Source: UBA6927 sp022447855 (GTDB lineage Bacteria > Chloroflexota > Dehalococcoidia > Lucifugimonadales > UBA6927). From it: a stretch of 64,000 bases of DNA. The notes under the pieces are model-generated. The model made no database searches. It had not been told where the DNA came from and was given only the letters and a program-made list of their open reading frames with translations. This document shows, piece after piece, positions 53,204 through 61,091 of the stretch. The number at the start of each line of letters is the position of its first letter. Position 1 is the first letter of the stretch. Both the position numbers and the translations under genes were made by a program. Where the stretch lies: assembly GCA_022447855.1 (NCBI GenBank), contig JAKUTX010000008.1, forward strand, positions 5,059 through 69,058. The letters are read 5' to 3'.

Positions 53204-54178
53204 GTGAAAACAGTTAGAAATATTTCAAACCTTTTGAATCTGAACCCATTATTGGCAGTAGTTTTATTAATAGTCACAGTTCTAGCTATTATTACTTCTA
53301 TCCCTGGGTGTTCTTCAGACTCGGAATCCGAAGAAACTAAAGTTAGTTCTGAAAATCCTATAACAGTCATTGACGCCCTAGGGCAAGAACTTTCATTTAC
53401 TTCGGTTCCTGAAAAAATCGCTACAATAAGCCCTACTGCAACAGAAATGTTATACGCAGCTGGAGGAACATCAATTTTAAGAGATCGTGCTTCAAATTTC
53501 CCTTCTGAGGCTGCTTCACTACCAGACGTAGGTAGTGCATACAATCCATCAATAGAAACCATAATGAGTACTCAACCAGATTTAGTGATTATTGAGGCAT
53601 TAACTCAAGCAAGGTTCGTGGGACCTTTAAGCCAGTCTGGACTCAAAGTATTAGCTGTAAAAGCTGAAACTAAGGAAGATATCATTAGTGGAATATCAAA
53701 TCTGGGAACTATATTAAATACTGAAAATATAGCTAATAAGAAAACTGAAGATATTGTTGAAAGATTGGATGCCGCCAAAAGCGATGACGATAGAAGTGTT
53801 TTGATTCTTATTTCCGATCAGGACCAAAGTCTTTACGCTGCCCGTCCAGAATCTTATACTGGATTAATAGCTGAACTCGTGGGATTACATAACAAAGCTG
53901 AAGGGTTACCTGATTCAGGACCATTCCCCGGGTTTGCTCTAGTATCCCCCGAATTTATTTTAGGTGCTGATCCTGATATCATTTTGACAATTAGTCCTGC
54001 ACCAGAGCCTGCTCCTAGATTGTCGGACTCTATTAAACGTATACCTCCTTTTGCGAGATTGACTGCAATTCAACAGAATAATGTATTCGAAGCAGACGTG
54101 ACCTTATTTCTACAATCCCCTGGACCACGAATCGTTGATGCAGTAGAATTTTTAGATCAGAAGGTGAATTCTAACTAA
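53204..54178 (+). CDS. ABC transporter substrate-binding lipoprotein, Fe-siderophore/cobalamin type
   Basis: Periplasmic-binding-protein fold III (BtuF/FepB/FhuD class). An N-terminal hydrophobic segment ends in IPGC, a plausible lipobox, then an acidic linker. The mature part has ITVIDALGQELSFTSVPEKIATISPTATEMLYAAG, QPDLVIIEA and PDIILTIS, typical of the class. I use the GTG at 53204, with GAGAGG upstream; the frame opens at ATG 53153. The permease gene follows after 6 nt. Iron rather than cobalamin is favoured only by the nearby ferrochelatase. Confidence 0.85.
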   Translation: MKTVRNISNLLNLNPLLAVVLLIVTVLAIITSIPGCSSDSESEETKVSSENPITVIDALGQELSFTSVPEKIATISPTATEMLYAAGGTSILRDRASNFPSEAASLPDVGSAYNPSIETIMSTQPDLVIIEALTQARFVGPLSQSGLKVLAVKAETKEDIISGISNLGTILNTENIANKKTEDIVERLDAAKSDDDRSVLILISDQDQSLYAARPESYTGLIAELVGLHNKAEGLPDSGPFPGFALVSPEFILGADPDIILTISPAPEPAPRLSDSIKRIPPFARLTAIQQNNVFEADVTLFLQSPGPRIVDAVEFLDQKVNSN

Positions 54179-54184
54179 CAATTT

Positions 54185-55156
54185 ATGCAAATATCAGTCC
54201 AATATTTTATCTTAGGGTTAATTATTTTTGGTTTGGTTCTAGTAGGGATTTTTACAGGACCATCAGATTTTTCAATAAAAGAAATGTTTGATGGGTTACT
54301 AAGAAAAAATGATCACATCTCTCAAGTTATTATATGGGATATGAGAATTCCCCGAATATTAGCAAGCATAATAGTTGGTAATTGTTTAGGACTTGCTGGA
54401 GTGTTGATACAGTTATCTACCAGAAGTTCTCTAGGAGACCCCAATCTATTTGGAATAGGTGGAGGTGCCGCAATATTCATTGCCGCTGGATTTGGAGGAT
54501 TATTTGTAATTAGTAGTTTCTTTTCTCTAATTGGTTGCATTATTTCATCAACATTAGTTGCACTAGGACTATCAATGTTAATTTCAACTCCTAACCTTTC
54601 TGCCACAAAACTTGCATTAATGGGTATAGCTGTTGCCGCTCTTACAATTTCAATTGGAACAGCAATAATTTCTCACGGGAGAGTTTTTCCTTCTCAGATC
54701 ATTGGGTTAGTTTCAGGATCCTTCAGCTCTAGCAACTGGGAAAATGTTTTTTATCTTTTAATTATTTTTTGCATATGTTTCGCAATCTCAATATGTCTGG
54801 CAAGAAAATTTTTTGCAATAATGCTAGGCGATATTCTCACAAAATCCTTAGGAGTGAATCCTATAAAAATCAGATTGTTCGCCATGACAATTGTAGGAGT
54901 CCTTTCCGGAGTCTCAGTTTTTTCAGGAGGCATAATTGGATTTGTAGGATTAGTTTCGCCTCATATTTCTAGAAGGTTATTTGGGAATTCAACGATAAAC
55001 TTAATAATAAGTTCCTCAATAATTGGAGGATTAATCACATTATTTGCTGATCAATTAGCGCGTCTATTATTCGCCCCTTCAGAACTTCCAGTAGGTCTAG
55101 CAACAACAATTTTAGGTGCCCCAACAATGATGTATCTAGCTTTAAAAGTAAAATGA
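54185..55156 (+). CDS. FecCD-family ABC transporter permease
   Basis: A 323-residue integral membrane permease of the BtuC/FecCD type with about ten helices. Typical segments are IIWDMRIPRILASIIVGNCLGLAGVLIQ, DPNLFGIGGGAAIF, and GGIIGFVGLVSPHISRRLFG, the ATPase-contact region, with a final LPVGLATTILGAPTMMYL. Its stop overlaps the ATG of the ATPase gene (ATGA), showing coupling within the importer operon. Confidence 0.93.
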   Translation: MQISVQYFILGLIIFGLVLVGIFTGPSDFSIKEMFDGLLRKNDHISQVIIWDMRIPRILASIIVGNCLGLAGVLIQLSTRSSLGDPNLFGIGGGAAIFIAAGFGGLFVISSFFSLIGCIISSTLVALGLSMLISTPNLSATKLALMGIAVAALTISIGTAIISHGRVFPSQIIGLVSGSFSSSNWENVFYLLIIFCICFAISICLARKFFAIMLGDILTKSLGVNPIKIRLFAMTIVGVLSGVSVFSGGIIGFVGLVSPHISRRLFGNSTINLIISSSIIGGLITLFADQLARLLFAPSELPVGLATTILGAPTMMYLALKVK

Positions 55157-55761
55157 CGATAACAATTAAAAATTTAACCGTTGAATTAGAAGATATAAAA
55201 ATATTACATAATATTTCAATTCAAATACCCATCAAGTCATTTACCTGTATTTTGGGTGAAAATGGGGCTGGAAAATCAACTTTATTACGTGTAATTGCTA
55301 ATGACATTTCTGACTATTCTGGATTCATATCAAGAATCAAGGAAACAGATTTAGTATACCTCCCTCAAAACATAGAATCTCCTCCATTTTTAACTGCATC
55401 CGAGATAGTTTCTTTAGGTTTCTACAATTCCAAATTCACAAAGCAAAAAGTTACTCATCTTTCAAACGAATTAATTGAAACATGTGGAATCTCAAAGATA
55501 AAAAATCAACTTTTTGAAAATATCTCATCAGGAGAAAAACAACGAGTATGGATCGCATTTGCACTTGCACAATCTAAAGATTTCATATTAATGGATGAAC
55601 CACTTTCATCCGTAGATACTGATTCAAGAAAAGGTTTCTACGAATTACTCAAAGGGATCGTAGAGTCAGGGAAAACCATAATCCTTGTAAGTCATCACAT
55701 TGAAGATGTGACTATATACGCAGACAATATAATCAGACTTGAAAAAGGATGCGTTGTCTGA
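55153..55761 (+). CDS. ABC transporter ATP-binding protein
   Basis: A short (202-residue) ATPase complete in its core: Walker A GENGAGKST, the Q loop in YLPQN, signature ISSGEKQR (usually LSGGQ/E), Walker B FILMDEPLSSVD, and VSHHIED with the switch His. It is shorter than most FepC/BtuD proteins, lacking a C-terminal extension. Placement directly after the permease makes it the energising subunit of the same importer. Confidence 0.92.
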   Translation: MTITIKNLTVELEDIKILHNISIQIPIKSFTCILGENGAGKSTLLRVIANDISDYSGFISRIKETDLVYLPQNIESPPFLTASEIVSLGFYNSKFTKQKVTHLSNELIETCGISKIKNQLFENISSGEKQRVWIAFALAQSKDFILMDEPLSSVDTDSRKGFYELLKGIVESGKTIILVSHHIEDVTIYADNIIRLEKGCVV

Positions 55762-55824
55762 AATTTTGCCTCAACGTATATATTAAAATAAAATAATGAA
55801 AAATTTTGAAAGTGATATAGTTTT

Positions 55825-56850
55825 TTGAGTAACCCAAAAGTTGGATTTTTACTAATGAATATTGGAACTCCTACGGAGCCAACAATTTCAGGATTAAGAA
55901 CCTACCTAAAAGAGTTTTTATCTGACCCAGATGTTATTGATGTACATCCAATTTTACGATGGTTAATTGTAAATTTACTCGTTGTACCATTTAGACCACA
56001 TAGGATACTACATCAATATCAGAGTGTATGGATGAAAGAGGGATCACCTTTAATGGTAAACTCCAAAAATTTCGTAGAGAAAATTTCTTCAAAAAACCCT
56101 GAATTTAAATTTGAAATTGGAATGCGCTATGGGAAACCCTCGATAAAAGATGCGTTAATAAATCTTCAAAATTCTAAAGTGGAAAAGGTAGTTTTAATTC
56201 CTATGTTTCCACAATTTGCACAAGCCACATCAGGATCATGTGTGAAAAAGGCAATTGAGTTAATGCATGAGCTGAAAATCAATACTCCCTATGAAATAAA
56301 AAAACCATTCTATAATGAAGAATGGTTTACTGAGTGTATAGCAAATTCTATTGAAGAATCAGAAGCATACAGAGACTCTGATCTTCTGCTATTTAGTTTT
56401 CACGGTTTGCCAGAAAGACAGATCAAAAAAATGGATCCTTCGAATCAATATTGCTTAAACAATATTGATTGCTGTGAAAGTAATTCCCCATTTAATGAAA
56501 TGTGTTACAAATTCCATTGCCATACAACCGTAAAAAAAGTTGTAAATAAACTAAAAACTAAGAAACCTTATCAGATAGGATTTCAAAGCAGATTTGGTCT
56601 TGATGCATGGATTAAACCCAACACAACAGATGTGATTGAGTCGTTACCAAAAGAAGGAATCAAAAAAATATCAGTCGTTTGCCCGGCATTTGTATTTGAT
56701 TGTCTCGAAACTTTAGAAGAAATTGCTATAAGAAATAATGAATATTTTGTTGAGGCAGGAGGTCAGTCTCTTAAAATGATTCCAGCATTAAATGATAACG
56801 ATACTTGGGTTAATAAATTTTATGGATCAATTAAAAATAAATTTAATTGA
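55825..56850 (+). CDS. hemH: Ferrochelatase
   Basis: Inserts ferrous iron into porphyrin. It has LLMNIGTPTEPTISGLRTYLKEFLSDPDVID, the catalytic His in LLFSFHGLPERQIKK, FQSRFGLDAWIKP, CPAFVFDCLETLEEI and PALNDNDTW. Between the His and QSR regions lies a Cys-rich insert with C, CC and CYKFHCH, which I also recall from Bacteroidetes-type enzymes. The start is TTG 55825. It follows the importer operon by about 60 nt, linking iron uptake and haem synthesis. Confidence 0.95.
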   Translation: MSNPKVGFLLMNIGTPTEPTISGLRTYLKEFLSDPDVIDVHPILRWLIVNLLVVPFRPHRILHQYQSVWMKEGSPLMVNSKNFVEKISSKNPEFKFEIGMRYGKPSIKDALINLQNSKVEKVVLIPMFPQFAQATSGSCVKKAIELMHELKINTPYEIKKPFYNEEWFTECIANSIEESEAYRDSDLLLFSFHGLPERQIKKMDPSNQYCLNNIDCCESNSPFNEMCYKFHCHTTVKKVVNKLKTKKPYQIGFQSRFGLDAWIKPNTTDVIESLPKEGIKKISVVCPAFVFDCLETLEEIAIRNNEYFVEAGGQSLKMIPALNDNDTWVNKFYGSIKNKFN

Positions 56851-56871
56851 TCAAACTAGGAGATACTAGAA

Positions 56872-57147
56872 ATGGATTTTCACTCTGTTTCTCTTAAAAT
56901 TAAAGATAATAAAAAAGTAATCATTAGGACGTTAGCATTCTTTTTAGTTTTACGTTCCATACACGGATTTTCAATACTGGCTATTGCATACTTTTTAGGA
57001 GTAACCGTTCAGGATCTACGTAATTGGGAAATTTTCGGGTTCCGAATATATTTTTTGATTATAGCAATCGTCATATTCTTCATGTTTAGACGATATAAAA
57101 AAGTGTACAAATGGTGGAAAAACCTACCAAATCCTGTCAGGGAATAA
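56872..57147 (+). CDS. Small membrane protein, unknown
   Basis: A 91-residue protein with two hydrophobic helices (about residues 21-41 and 52-70) and a basic, Trp/Lys-rich C-terminus RRYKKVYKWWKNLP. AGGAG lies about 6 nt before the ATG. It begins about 20 nt after hemH and is probably co-transcribed with it. No family recognised. Confidence 0.65.
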   Translation: MDFHSVSLKIKDNKKVIIRTLAFFLVLRSIHGFSILAIAYFLGVTVQDLRNWEIFGFRIYFLIIAIVIFFMFRRYKKVYKWWKNLPNPVRE

Positions 57148-57254
57148 ACCAATTATATCGTTAACTTTACAAAAGGACCAACTATTTCAGAACTCCATGG
57201 ATATATTTAAACTCAGTAGGTTAAATATACTATATAACCAGTAGACAGAAATCA

Positions 57255-57965
57255 TTATTGACTGGCATAGAGCATTACCCTTCGCAGAACACTCTCACCT
57301 CTCGCACCAGAAAATTGCAAATCTAAATTACCCGCTTTATCAATCAACCTAAAAGAAGGTACACCTTCCACCCCATATTTCTTTGCAATTAAATTCCCTT
57401 CATCCCAACCTGTAGGAATCATAAATTTTTGTTCATTATAAAAGTTTGACGCCTCTTCAAACTCTGAGAGTATTGCTATTCCAAGTACATCTACACCTGA
57501 CTCCAAGAATTCTAAATACAGTGACTCAACCACTGGCATTTCTTTATGGCAATATGGACACCATGGGGCCCAAAAGACCAATAAAATAGGTCTGCCATTT
57601 TGATCCAAAACATCAAATTGAGTTTGATCGAAAAGTTCTAGTGTAAATTCAGGAGCTGGGTCAAGATCAGGAATTGGATAAGGAGGCGAGGATGGACTAT
57701 TTGTAGAACCATTCTTAACCTCAGGAGTAGGATTTGTATTTGAAGCAATTGTAGGAGAAGGAGCAATTGTAGGAGAAGGCGCAGGTGTTGTAGTAGTCTC
57801 AAATGATGGAATAATAGTAGCCAAAATCCCTGATTTTATAGGATCAGATTGAATCATCTCAGAATCATCGATCTTATCAGCTCCATTAGAAGAGTTAGAT
57901 GAGCAACTATTCAGTAATAACAAAAAAAGTAATGGTGTAAAAAGGACTATTTTGTTTTTATTCAA
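57255..57965 (-). CDS. TlpA-like thioredoxin-fold lipoprotein
   Basis: A 236-residue exported lipoprotein: hydrophobic signal followed by the lipobox LLNSC, a Pro/Thr/Ser-rich linker (about residues 55-100) including a duplicated APSPTI unit, then a thioredoxin domain with FWAPWCPYCHKEMPVVESLY and the cis-Pro in EGVPSFRLID. CPYC is the redox pair, suited to reduction of cytochrome apoproteins or other exported disulfides. It lies 50 nt downstream of the DUF454 gene on the same strand. Confidence 0.88.
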   Translation of the reverse strand: MNKNKIVLFTPLLFLLLLNSCSSNSSNGADKIDDSEMIQSDPIKSGILATIIPSFETTTTPAPSPTIAPSPTIASNTNPTPEVKNGSTNSPSSPPYPIPDLDPAPEFTLELFDQTQFDVLDQNGRPILLVFWAPWCPYCHKEMPVVESLYLEFLESGVDVLGIAILSEFEEASNFYNEQKFMIPTGWDEGNLIAKKYGVEGVPSFRLIDKAGNLDLQFSGARGESVLRRVMLYASQ

Positions 57966-58015
57966 TTTAACCCCTTAAAAGATTTTAAATACAAGTAATA
58001 AATCAAAAATACAAC

Positions 58016-58399
58016 TTAGTTTTTGGTGGGTCTACTCAAAATATAAATTGTGCCTACCAGAGCTAATGATAATACAGGAATCTTAAAAAATAGCCACCCA
58101 TAGGGAGCCCAAATTATAGATATTCCCGTAAATACCCACATCGAACCCAACGAAAACACCTTTGCCTTTAAAGCCATTGAACCAGTCTCTAAGAAATCGC
58201 GCACCGTTTCTCCAAAATATTTGTTCTGGACAACGAAATTATAAAGTTTTTCAGAAGATCGTACAAAAAAAGTGGCAGCCACTATTAACCAAATAGTTCC
58301 TGGAAGCCCTGGAACTATAAAACCCACGATTCCTAAGGCCAAAAACAATAGGCCCAGAAAAATAAAAATGTAACGCTTTATCCTGCGTAAAAAACCCAT
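58016..58399 (-). CDS. DUF454 (YbaN-like) membrane protein
   Basis: A 127-residue inner-membrane protein with the DUF454 pattern: FLALGIVGFIVPGLPGTIWLIVAATFFVRSSEKLYNF, then TGSMALKAKVFSLGSMW and a final pair of hydrophobic segments. The family is widespread without assigned function. It has its own likely promoter just upstream and is followed by the TlpA-like gene. Confidence 0.88.
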   Translation of the reverse strand: MGFLRRIKRYIFIFLGLLFLALGIVGFIVPGLPGTIWLIVAATFFVRSSEKLYNFVVQNKYFGETVRDFLETGSMALKAKVFSLGSMWVFTGISIIWAPYGWLFFKIPVLSLALVGTIYILSRPTKN

Positions 58400-58470
58400 A
58401 CTAAATAAAAAACTGCTTAAACTTGAAATTTTAACAGACCAAACTACTGACCTGATAATGCCCTATAATC

Positions 58471-58479
58471 ATTATAACA
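58471..58479 (-). promoter_or_regulatory. Extended -10 promoter of the DUF454 gene
   Basis: On the minus strand TGtTATAAT is an extended -10 box about 72 nt before the ATG at 58399. It overlaps the palindrome AACAATTGTT (58476-58485), a possible operator. Confidence 0.45.
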
Positions 58480-58533
58480 ATTGTTAAGTATAATTGTGAG
58501 AATTTTTACGAATTCAAATTATTCTACAGCTTG

Positions 58534-59439
58534 TCAATCTTCTAAAACCAAGCCTAATTCTCTAGCCAATTTCAATGTTTCAATGGCTGTCTTTTCATGT
58601 GCTATGTCAACCATACCTCCAAGATACGATACCGCAGCCCCTCCAGATTTTCGAACTTCATCCATAGCCTTTATCAAACCTTGGCATTCTTTAATTTCAT
58701 CCTGGGACGGAGAAAATATTTCATTTACCACGGGAACGTGAGATGGGTGAATAACTGCCATTCCGGTGTATCCAATTTCTCTAGATTGAATCGCAAATCG
58801 TTTCAATCCATCAATATCTTCTATATCCTGCCAAAGTCCAGTCACCGGAAAACTTATGCCTGCAGCTTTAGAATCTAACAAAACTTTTGATCTTAAAAAC
58901 AATGTTTCTAAACCTTCTGGAGTCCATTTATAACCAACAGCTCTTGCAATATCTCCTCCTCTTCCACCACCCGCACCCATATGAGCAACTCTTCGCGAAA
59001 CCTTGGCGACATCATATGCAGATAGCAATGCATATGCCGTCTCAAGACCCGGATCAATTAAAATAGATCCAACCGGAAGTCCCTTATTCTCTTCCTCAAT
59101 AGAGAGTAATTTATCCAATATCTCAATATCTTTCGGCCCTTCAACCATAGGTAACGAAATAGCATATAAACCTTCTTGAACGATTTTCGACAAATCAAGT
59201 TCTGTCATTCTAGAACTTATCGAATTCACTCTTACAAAAATAGTCTCACCTTGAGCTGAGAGTTCTCCAATTAGTCTAGAAATAATCTCTCTTGCCACTG
59301 GCTTTTCGTCAATAGGGACGGAGTCTTCAAGATCCAAAATTAGAGCATCAGAAGAATATTTAGGAGATTTAATAATCCAATCTTCTTTATTCCCAGGAAT
59401 ATACAATAGTGTCCTGAGAAGTTTCGGCTGATATTTCAT
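58534..59439 (-). CDS. HpcH/HpaI aldolase family CoA-ester lyase (CitE-like)
   Basis: TIM-barrel CoA-ester lyase of the citrate lyase beta / malyl-CoA lyase group: LRTLLYIPGNKEDWI, LILDLEDSVPIDEK, FVRVNSISSRM, a metal-binding acidic site near IDPGLETAYAL, and GYTGMAVIHPSHVPVVNE. Length 301 is typical. It follows a class III CoA-transferase gene by 19 nt, so the pair could activate a dicarboxylic acid as a CoA ester and then cleave it, as for citramalate or malate. The substrate is inferred. Confidence 0.88.
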   Translation of the reverse strand: MKYQPKLLRTLLYIPGNKEDWIIKSPKYSSDALILDLEDSVPIDEKPVAREIISRLIGELSAQGETIFVRVNSISSRMTELDLSKIVQEGLYAISLPMVEGPKDIEILDKLLSIEEENKGLPVGSILIDPGLETAYALLSAYDVAKVSRRVAHMGAGGGRGGDIARAVGYKWTPEGLETLFLRSKVLLDSKAAGISFPVTGLWQDIEDIDGLKRFAIQSREIGYTGMAVIHPSHVPVVNEIFSPSQDEIKECQGLIKAMDEVRKSGGAAVSYLGGMVDIAHEKTAIETLKLARELGLVLED

Positions 59440-59458
59440 AAAACCCTCTGAGAAAATA

Positions 59459-60706
59459 TTATATAATTCCTCTTTTTTCTAAATCAATCAAATCATCAAC
59501 TTTCAAATTCAGTAACTTCTCAAAAACTTCCTGATTATTAACTCCTAAAACTGGTGCGCCATCTAAGTCTGGAAGTTCTCCATATGAAAATTTGACAGGG
59601 AATCCAGATGCAATTCCTGGAACAGGATCTTCGAAAGCCGAACTACGCATGGATAGTAAGGTTTTTCTGTCCCAAAAATGAGAATCTTCTATCACCTCAT
59701 CAACAGATCGAACTACTCCTGAAGGTACACCATGAATTTCCAATAAATCCAACGCCTTCTTTCTAGAATAAATAGAAAGCGATTTTTGTATCTCCTCTTT
59801 GGCATCAGTAACATTTCTATTTCTTTGATCAAATGTTGAAAATCTTGGATCAGACAGAAAATCAGGTCGATTCAATGCTTTTGACAACCGTTCCCACTGA
59901 TCATCACTTGCAACAGTTATAGTAATATCCCCATCAACAAGATGATATAAACCCGTTGGGCCTGTACGAGTGCCATTACCTTGTCTCAAAGTTCCTTGCT
60001 CATTGATTAATTCTTCTAAATTATCCATTAGCATAAGCGAAGTTAACGTATCCATCATTGACACATCAATATGCTGACCTTTTCCGGTTTTATCTCTTTC
60101 TTTTAAAGCTGCCAATATAGAATAACAGGCAAATACAGGTGTAACTAAATCACCAATATAGAATCCAATCCTTGTTGGAGGACCATCAGGATACCCATTA
60201 ATATCCATTATTCCACTCATTCCTTGAATTTGAGGGTCGTGGGCCTTATGAGCTGAATATTTCCCTGTTTGACCATAACCAGAAATTGAAGCATATATGA
60301 TTTCAGAATTAACTTCAGAAACTTCCTTATAACCAAGGCCTAACTTACTCATAGATCCAGGAGAAAGATTCTCAACAAGAACATCAGAATTCTTTGCCAA
60401 ATCCAAAAACATTTTCTTACCGCACTCATCTTTTAGATTCAAAGTAATGCTTTTCAATCCTTGTGAACGTTTCAAAAATCTCGTCGACAAATGTTGGGGG
60501 GAAGTTTGAAATTTCTCGTAACCATTTTGTGTTGCAAAAGGTCCATTACCCCTTACAGGGTCTCCTCTTCCAGGAATCTCTACCTTTATTGCTTCTGCTC
60601 CCAATCTGGCCAAATTAACCATTGTATAGGGACCAGCCAAAAAAACCGTTACACCTAAAACTCTAATGTCTGAAAGCGGGGAAAAAACATGCTCATCACA
60701 ATCCAA
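59459..60706 (-). CDS. Class III CoA-transferase (CaiB/BaiF family)
   Basis: Family III CoA-transferase, about 415 residues. It has RVLGVTVFLAGPYTMVNLARLGAEAIKVEIP, SQGLKSITLNLKDECGKKM, NLSPGSMSKLGLGY, and ASISGYGQTG. The catalytic Asp is expected in the MSGIMDINGYPDGPP region. I favour the TTG at 60704-60706, which has GAGGAG just upstream; the frame is open from a GTG at 60730, but that start would place the Shine-Dalgarno inside the gene. It is co-transcribed with the CitE-like lyase. Confidence 0.88.
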   Translation of the reverse strand: MDCDEHVFSPLSDIRVLGVTVFLAGPYTMVNLARLGAEAIKVEIPGRGDPVRGNGPFATQNGYEKFQTSPQHLSTRFLKRSQGLKSITLNLKDECGKKMFLDLAKNSDVLVENLSPGSMSKLGLGYKEVSEVNSEIIYASISGYGQTGKYSAHKAHDPQIQGMSGIMDINGYPDGPPTRIGFYIGDLVTPVFACYSILAALKERDKTGKGQHIDVSMMDTLTSLMLMDNLEELINEQGTLRQGNGTRTGPTGLYHLVDGDITITVASDDQWERLSKALNRPDFLSDPRFSTFDQRNRNVTDAKEEIQKSLSIYSRKKALDLLEIHGVPSGVVRSVDEVIEDSHFWDRKTLLSMRSSAFEDPVPGIASGFPVKFSYGELPDLDGAPVLGVNNQEVFEKLLNLKVDDLIDLEKRGII

Positions 60707-60754
60707 AATAATCTCCTCGAGAAGAATCACTCAAGATTCTCAATAATGACATAC

Positions 60755-60800
60755 TATCACAGAAAAATGGGGTTACATCTTTTGCATAAACATAGACCCT
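60755..60800 (+). repeat. Repeat element, copy 2 (partial)
   Basis: Aligns without gaps to 27625-27670 over 46 nt; the core gttacatcttttgcataaac plus one more base is identical. The flanking arms that make copy 1 a strong palindrome are not conserved here, so only part of the element is present. Confidence 0.6.
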
Positions 60801-60880
60801 GAATGATATTTGAATTCATTAAATTGTGTAAAAGAATCGAAAACAGTTTCGTTCTAGAGATAATTGTATATAATATGAAA

Positions 60881-60949
60881 CACGCCTCTAGTGCTAGGTA
60901 TAGACTGGCTCTGACTAACGATGGGTGATGTCTAGCAGCTAGAGACGTG
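60881..60949. ncRNA. Candidate structured RNA or palindrome
   Basis: CACG (60881-60884) pairs with CGTG (60946-60949), and CTCTAGTGCTAG (60886-60897) pairs with CTAGCAGCTAGAG (60932-60944) with one bulged G, giving a stem of about 16 bp with a 34-nt apical part that can form TAGAC/GTCTA. No family recognised. Strand is undetermined. Confidence 0.4.
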
Positions 60950-60981
60950 GGAGGATTTAGATAGATTATACTTTTTTAATT

Positions 60982-61055
60982 AACACGCCCTTAGAGCCAT
61001 TGTAGTAGATCAACTTATTACGACGAGGGCGCAAGTATGACCCTAAAGGCGTGTT
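60982..61055. repeat. AACACGCC imperfect inverted repeat
   Basis: AACACGCCCTTAG (60982-60994) is inverted at 61043-61055 as CTAAAGGCGTGTT with one mismatch, and the similarity continues a few bases inward. A third, direct copy AACACGCCTCTAG begins at 60879. The enclosed 48 nt hold no ORF. Confidence 0.5.
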
Positions 61056-61091
61056 GAGGATATAATATATGTGGTCGATAATTATCTAATC

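Larger units (their letters stand above)
60731..61091. other. Non-coding region with repeats and hairpins
   Basis: About 360 nt holding three things listed below or in findings: the second copy of the 27.6-kb repeat core (60755-60800), a long hairpin (60881-60949), and three copies of AACACGCC. It separates two minus-strand genes that face the same way. The binding-protein gene ends at its right edge, so part of it may act as a 3' end. Confidence 0.6.

Noticed and set aside
60879..61055. Integron attC site
   Set aside because: The inverted arms do not carry proper RYYYAAC/GTTRRRY core sites and no integrase or cassette ORF is near.
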